Assembly: GCA_026075535.2 (NCBI GenBank)
Contig: AP026547.1
Location: forward strand, 2,790,001 to 2,854,000
DNA from: Tricholoma matsutake
Taxonomy: Eukaryota; Basidiomycota; Agaricomycetes; Agaricales; Tricholomataceae
Direction: 5' to 3'
Length of the DNA stretch: 64,000 nt
Both the position numbers and the translations under genes were made by a program. Each line of letters begins with the position of its first letter. The first letter of the stretch is position 1. The notes beneath the pieces are model-generated. The model saw nothing but the letters and a program-made list of their open reading frames with translations, did no database searches and had not been told where the DNA came from. Shown one piece after another: positions 59,435-64,000 of the stretch.

Positions 59435-60555
59435 TAGTGATGTGCAGGGCCCAGCTCGGCTTGACCTGGCTCAGGCTTTCATATATTGTGAGCTGGGCCT
59501 TGGTAGCAGGCTCAGGCTTGGGCTGGGGCTTAGGGGCCAAGGGGCTTGGAGAAATGTGTAATAGATGTTAGTATACAATGGAAATACAATGAAAGAGTCA
59601 TCTATACAAGAAGTTACTGACTTATAATTTACTTACCACAATTCTAATGCCAACATTGATTGCAGGACCAGGAGTTGCCAGACATCGATCAACGATGTGC
59701 GTCAACATGACTTGATCATGTCGCTCCCTCATTCTGCCTCATCAATCATCGATTAATCATCTCCCAGCCTCTCAAGAATGCAATGTATCTCTGTTTTCAT
59801 CATTCATCAGATACCTGATACTGACTTATTTCCTTTTTGTCATTTAGATCATTCTATTGCTCTGATGACAATGCTTCAAGTGTCTGCAAAAGGATTTGTG
59901 TGTCAAACACATTATGCATTTCATGGTGATGCATTGGAGGTGCCAGGAGACCTGTGGGGCAGGATACCTGCAAGGTACACACTCATTTATTCTCAATACA
60001 CCATTATGCCCCATTAATCATGCTATATCCCTCGAAACAGGAAACACTTCCATAGGAGTAGTACGACACACTACGGCTCTATGACACTAACCCAATACCT
60101 CTGCTCCCACCACTGTGAGTCACTGCTCATGGGGAGCATTTTTTTTAGCTCGTGCATATGTACTACAATCATATATAATTTAAATTTACTTTTGTCATAG
60201 TAACTAGGCTTGATGATACACATTGTTTGAACCAGCCATAAACCAGCCATACATACCCATACTATATTATGACCATTTAGTAGTACTGTACCCTTGCAGC
60301 CTCTGCATCACTGTGACAGGCATACAGTACGGGTACAGAGTACACCCATAGATGATACTGTATCCCATAACGGTTGGCAGCCCTGCACAATTATGCACTG
60401 GTGAATTCACAGCCACAAAGCTGGGGCTTAAGGGCTCAGCCCAGGCTTCAGAAACCTCGAGCCGAGCCTTGAGCCCTACCAAGCCCGCTCCAAGGCTTGG
60501 CTTGGCTCAGGCTTCTAGGGCTTGATGGCTTTGGGCCAAGCCTTGCACATCACTA
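59435..60555. mobile_element. Non-autonomous hAT element, 1.12 kb
   Basis: Ends TAGTGATGTGCA and its complement; the 8 bp duplication AAGAAGAT is exact at 59,427-59,434 and 60,556-60,563. Both subterminal regions are packed with GGCTTGG/CCAAGCC and CAGGCTT-type motifs, likely transposase binding sites. No transposase is present. Confidence 0.92.
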
Positions 60556-60563
60556 AAGAAGAT

Positions 60564-61543
60564 TGCAAGTTGTTCTTCTGATGTAACATGCTTGGTGTTG
60601 TGCGGTCCACACTTGTGTTCTAATTCACAGAGTAATTTTCAGAATACAAGGCACTGCATTCCAAACTGGCACCAAAAATGTGAAGGATGCCCTGTATATT
60701 GAAAAACACATAAATCAGATAGTAATATCATAGTATATTCAAAAGAGGATTCCAACCTCTGTCCTGTAAGAATTTATGTATGCATAGCCTGTTTGTCGGC
60801 ATGCTGTGATGAATGAACTGCTGCTGTTATGGTGCCAGCAATAGTAGCCATTACACTTGATATCTTCTTGCACTTCTATTTTCTGATTTGATCATTGATG
60901 ACTAGACAAGGACTTATTCTGCCTCTTGGAGGGACTAGCAGTGAGAACCATTGTTGCGAGATGTAGAGACATGATCATGATAATGAACAACTAATATGTA
61001 TTTCGTTGTCGCACTGCCCAGCAGGAGAGCTCAGCTCGACTGATCAGTTTCGGGACTCTCCGAAACCTGTTTCCCAGCGCAACCGAAAAGGGCGACTCAA
61101 TTTGGCCTTGTTGACGTCTTATGTAATGATCACAACGCTTTCAGTGCTTCCTACTTGATTTGGAGGTCCCTGACAGCACTAAATTTTAATCAATGCCCTG
61201 TGATCGCTTTTCTGAGTGAACTTTGGCAACTGGACTTCTACGCTTATTCGCAAAGGTGGCACATCGCCGTTGTTTGTACCAGGGTTGGTCCTTTGAAAGA
61301 CAGGTTGCACTGCTCAGCTTCTAGCTTTAGTACTCCAATCTCCAAATGCTCTGTTTGGTTGATTATCGGAGGGTGGATCCACCAATCCCTCTCCTATAGA
61401 CTCTTGGGCGTTTGACGTCGGGGATCAGGAGCCTAGACAAAACTCAGTCTCAGCACGGACTTTTGGCGGTTATAACAAGGATGCGGCGTGCTCTACTCTG
61501 AAACCATTGTTCCGTCCTCCATTTATTCCTATCCCCACTGACT
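60564..61543. other. Upstream region of the DUF6534-type gene
   Basis: No conserved frame. The sequence changes from transposon-like to host-like composition near 61,000. Confidence 0.4.
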
Positions 61544-63569
61544 ATGGAAGAGCATCATGGGACCCTCAAACTCAATGATACGCTAGGTGCGCAGTTTCTG
61601 GGGAATCTTGCCGCTGCAGTGTATGTCGCTACTTGTGATTTGTGATCATTGTAGTTGTTGAACAAGCGTGGTGGTGTTCATGCGTGTCTTTTTCTTGTTA
61701 GCCTCTACGGTATCACATGCGTACAGACCTACATATATTTCAAGAATAACTATAAGGACACTCTGGCCTTCAAGTTCTTGGTATGTACGGATGATTACAC
61801 TACAAACACTGAGAGTTGACAATATTGAACAGATATTGTTCCTGTGGTATGTTTCGAGATCATATCGGCCCGTCCCTTGCCCAGGACTAACCTTGTGCAG
61901 GTTGCTCGACAGCTCTCACATGGCACTCATCTCACATGGATCGTACCACTATCTGGTCATGAACTTTGGCAACATATCGGCTGCCTTGTCACCTACCTGG
62001 TAAGTCCTGTCGAACCCTAAAGAGTAACGCGTCAGATTGATCTCGAGTTCAGGACTATGCTCGTATGTCGTTTCGGCGTCTTATTTGACCCCGGCAACTT
62101 ACACGCCGATGATCTGCAAGATTCAAATTTATGTGACTGTACGTTCCATTTATTAAATTGGATGATTGACTCAAACTTCATTGAACAAGGTTATCATCGA
62201 TGTCATCATCCGAGCGTATGTCCCCCAGATATGTTATTGAACCTCAGCATACTTACTACTTCTCAGTATTTTTGGGCGACGAGTGTGGCTGAGTCTGTGA
62301 ATCTAATTAATTTTGCAGTTCTTTGCTTTCTTATCTTCATTGGTCTGTAGTGTCCAGGAGAAATATTCCTCTCGCTTGCTGTATCGTGAGTATTGCAATA
62401 TGCAGTAATCTCACGCTTTTGGCCTGGAAATTTAACTCATCATCTTACTCACACAGGCAGGAACCTCGGGCCTGACACTCGGTAAGGCCCTGTTCGTCAC
62501 TCACTCAGATTCTGGAATCTAATCAATGACGCTCCTCAAAGTGGCTGGCTTCAGTGCGTTCGTTCTTTCTCTAGTTGTGACCACTCGTTGAAACTCCCTT
62601 CAGCCTTTGCCAGCAAAGCGTTAGTGACTCCTACCCCACATCGTGAGATGCGTTCTGATAAACATGTTATCAATATCGCCAGTTTCATTCTAGGCACTTT
62701 CAAAAAGTTTCCACAGATATCAGTCCGTTCTATCTATGCCATCTTCTTAGGCTCTTGTCAAACTCATGACTATGTGAATGCACAGTATCTCCTCTATGCG
62801 GCGCTCGGAGGTGGTGTAGCCGCCGACATTCTCATCGCAGCATCCCTCTGCATCGCCCTGTCGCGAAGAAGGACAGGTATTAAAAAGTACTTACTGCTGC
62901 CGTTGCTAGTATCTGGTATCTTTTATCACAGATCTGATGAAACTATTCCCAGGACTGAGTCGGTCATCAATGTGATGATGATGTACACTATCAACACCAG
63001 TACGTCCAGCATCCTTCCAAAATAGAATTGACATTTACCGTGAATCTATCTTTCGCAGGTCTTCTCACCACGTAACTCTTTCTTCTTGATGCGATTGTGT
63101 CTTCATTTGATTGACGCAATCCATCTATGCGCAGGATATGTTCCGCAGCGTGTTTCATCACGTACGCCATGTGGCCAAACGCGCTCACCTTCCTCGGCAT
63201 ATATTACTCGCTCGGTAAATGTTAGTCCCTTCCTTTATTATCCTTCATTTCCAGTGCTAATGGATCAAAACTGCATAGTATATTTTAACAGTCTCCTAGC
63301 AACACTGAACAGCCGTGATGCTCTGCTGGAGAAGCTCGGCGATGTCGTCATGTCGAACTTCTCATCAACGTCGTCTCGGAGCAAGAGTGGGGCGAGGAAC
63401 TATTGGACGAAGCGGCTGTCGGATTTCGAGGCGCGGGTGAGTGTTCTTGATATCGAACGAGATGCTGTATAGTGGAAGAGTAATCTCCTTTTTCGTGCAG
63501 CCTGTAGTTGTGACCATCAAGCAGGAGGTGGATGTCACAAGTGTGGATGGAAAGAAAAGTCCTGTATAA
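61544..63569 (+). CDS. DUF6534-type multi-pass membrane protein, 18 exons, 329 aa
   Basis: Exons 61544-61620, 61702-61780, 61833-61846, 61901-61999, 62053-62062, 62121-62138, 62190-62215, 62267-62292, 62351-62385, 62457-62481, 62604-62619, 62683-62722, 62786-62876, 62910-62999, 63059-63071, 63135-63214, 63255-63436 and 63501-63569 keep one frame. The order of hydrophobic helices and motifs fits a family of membrane proteins expanded in agaricomycetes: LGAQFLGNLAAAVLYGITCV, QTYIYFKNNYKDTLAFKFL, LLDSSHMALISHGSYHYLV, VWLMSRRNIPLACCI, LLYAALGGGVAADILIAASL, YTINT, then IYYSL and the family tail NSLLATLNSRDALLE, with a short acidic C-terminus ending KKSPV. About seven helices are expected. Function unknown; a receptor-like or lipid-linked role has been guessed for such folds. 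Exon 14 has an alternative acceptor, so that loop is less certain. Confidence 0.8.
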
Positions 63570-64000
63570 TGATTCAAGTCGAGAGGATAAAGAATCAATT
63601 GGAACTTTAAGGCGTCGTGGATCTACGGTTGGACTTTTTATGACAGATGACAAACGCTGAACTTGACGATGTATACTTGCCCGGACTATGACCTACGTGT
63701 GGACATTTCTTCAAGTTGTTTCACGTGAACGGTGCCAGAAATTAAATTGGTATGTATATTCAAGTATCGTAGTATTATAGTTGTCGATGGTAAATAATGT
63801 ACATACATACCTATTATTGCAATCAGCAGACTAGGTATGAAACGTCCAAGTTTCAGAGCATGCGTTGAATAACATTAACTGATTTAAAACCGCGCCCTAG
63901 AGAGAACAAGGAAATGAATACACAGCCTATCGTATCTAATTCAAGAGAAAAACGCCAACCAGCTAAGCTTGCCATCAATAGTTACTGAGCCAATGAGCAG
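63570..64000. other. 3' flank, nothing recognised
   Basis: A/T-rich sequence after the last stop codon. No conserved frame on either strand. Confidence 0.4.

Overview
The window looks like nuclear DNA of a filamentous basidiomycete, most likely an agaricomycete. The genes are broken by many 45-65 bp GT-AG introns. The recognisable proteins are eukaryotic (PGS1, COQ4, ribosomal protein uL4, a MARVEL-like protein, a DUF6534-type membrane protein). The transposon load (chromovirus, Copia, hAT, Tc1/mariner, SINE) is typical of that group. I cannot name a genus. All gene models below were spliced by hand from reading frame, splice-site consensus and remembered family patterns; no alignment or database search was run.

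Layout. 1-5.1 kb: C-rich repeats, a 3' Copia remnant with its LTR, a ~450 bp TA-flanked MITE and gene-poor sequence. 5.1-24.3 kb: a compact gene block with PGS1 (cardiolipin pathway), two small uncharacterised genes, COQ4 (ubiquinone pathway), a zinc-finger-like gene, a five-gene ADP-ribosylation cluster (13.1-20.3 kb), a MARVEL-like gene and RPL4. 24.3-60.6 kb: an almost unbroken transposon region, with hAT elements bounded by exact 8 bp target duplications, decayed Copia and DDE elements, a tRNA-derived SINE, and a nested stack in which a non-autonomous hAT holds a chromovirus that itself holds a Tc1/mariner, a MITE and an unexplained insertion. A second, minus-strand chromovirus is itself hit by a hAT MITE. 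61.5-63.6 kb: one host gene with 18 tiny exons, encoding a multi-pass membrane protein.

The most interesting part is 13.1-20.3 kb. Three genes encode PARP-type ADP-ribosyltransferase domains, each keeping a His-Tyr-Glu triad. Two of them (and a fourth gene that lacks the catalytic domain) carry serial CxxC / YCxxxCA zinc modules. Among them lies a NADAR-domain gene; NADAR enzymes remove ADP-ribose from nucleobases in bacterial DarT-NADAR systems. The NADAR gene and one PARP are head-to-head over ~280 bp, and the other two PARPs are head-to-head over ~240 bp. This looks like a writer/eraser ADP-ribosylation locus in a fungus. The arrangement is seen in the sequence; the function is inference.

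The transposons carry a consistent decay signature. Arginine codons in conserved motifs have become TGA, and the second Asp of two reverse-transcriptase YxDD boxes has become Asn, both as expected from C-to-T change at CpG. None of the transposons appears fully coding-competent.
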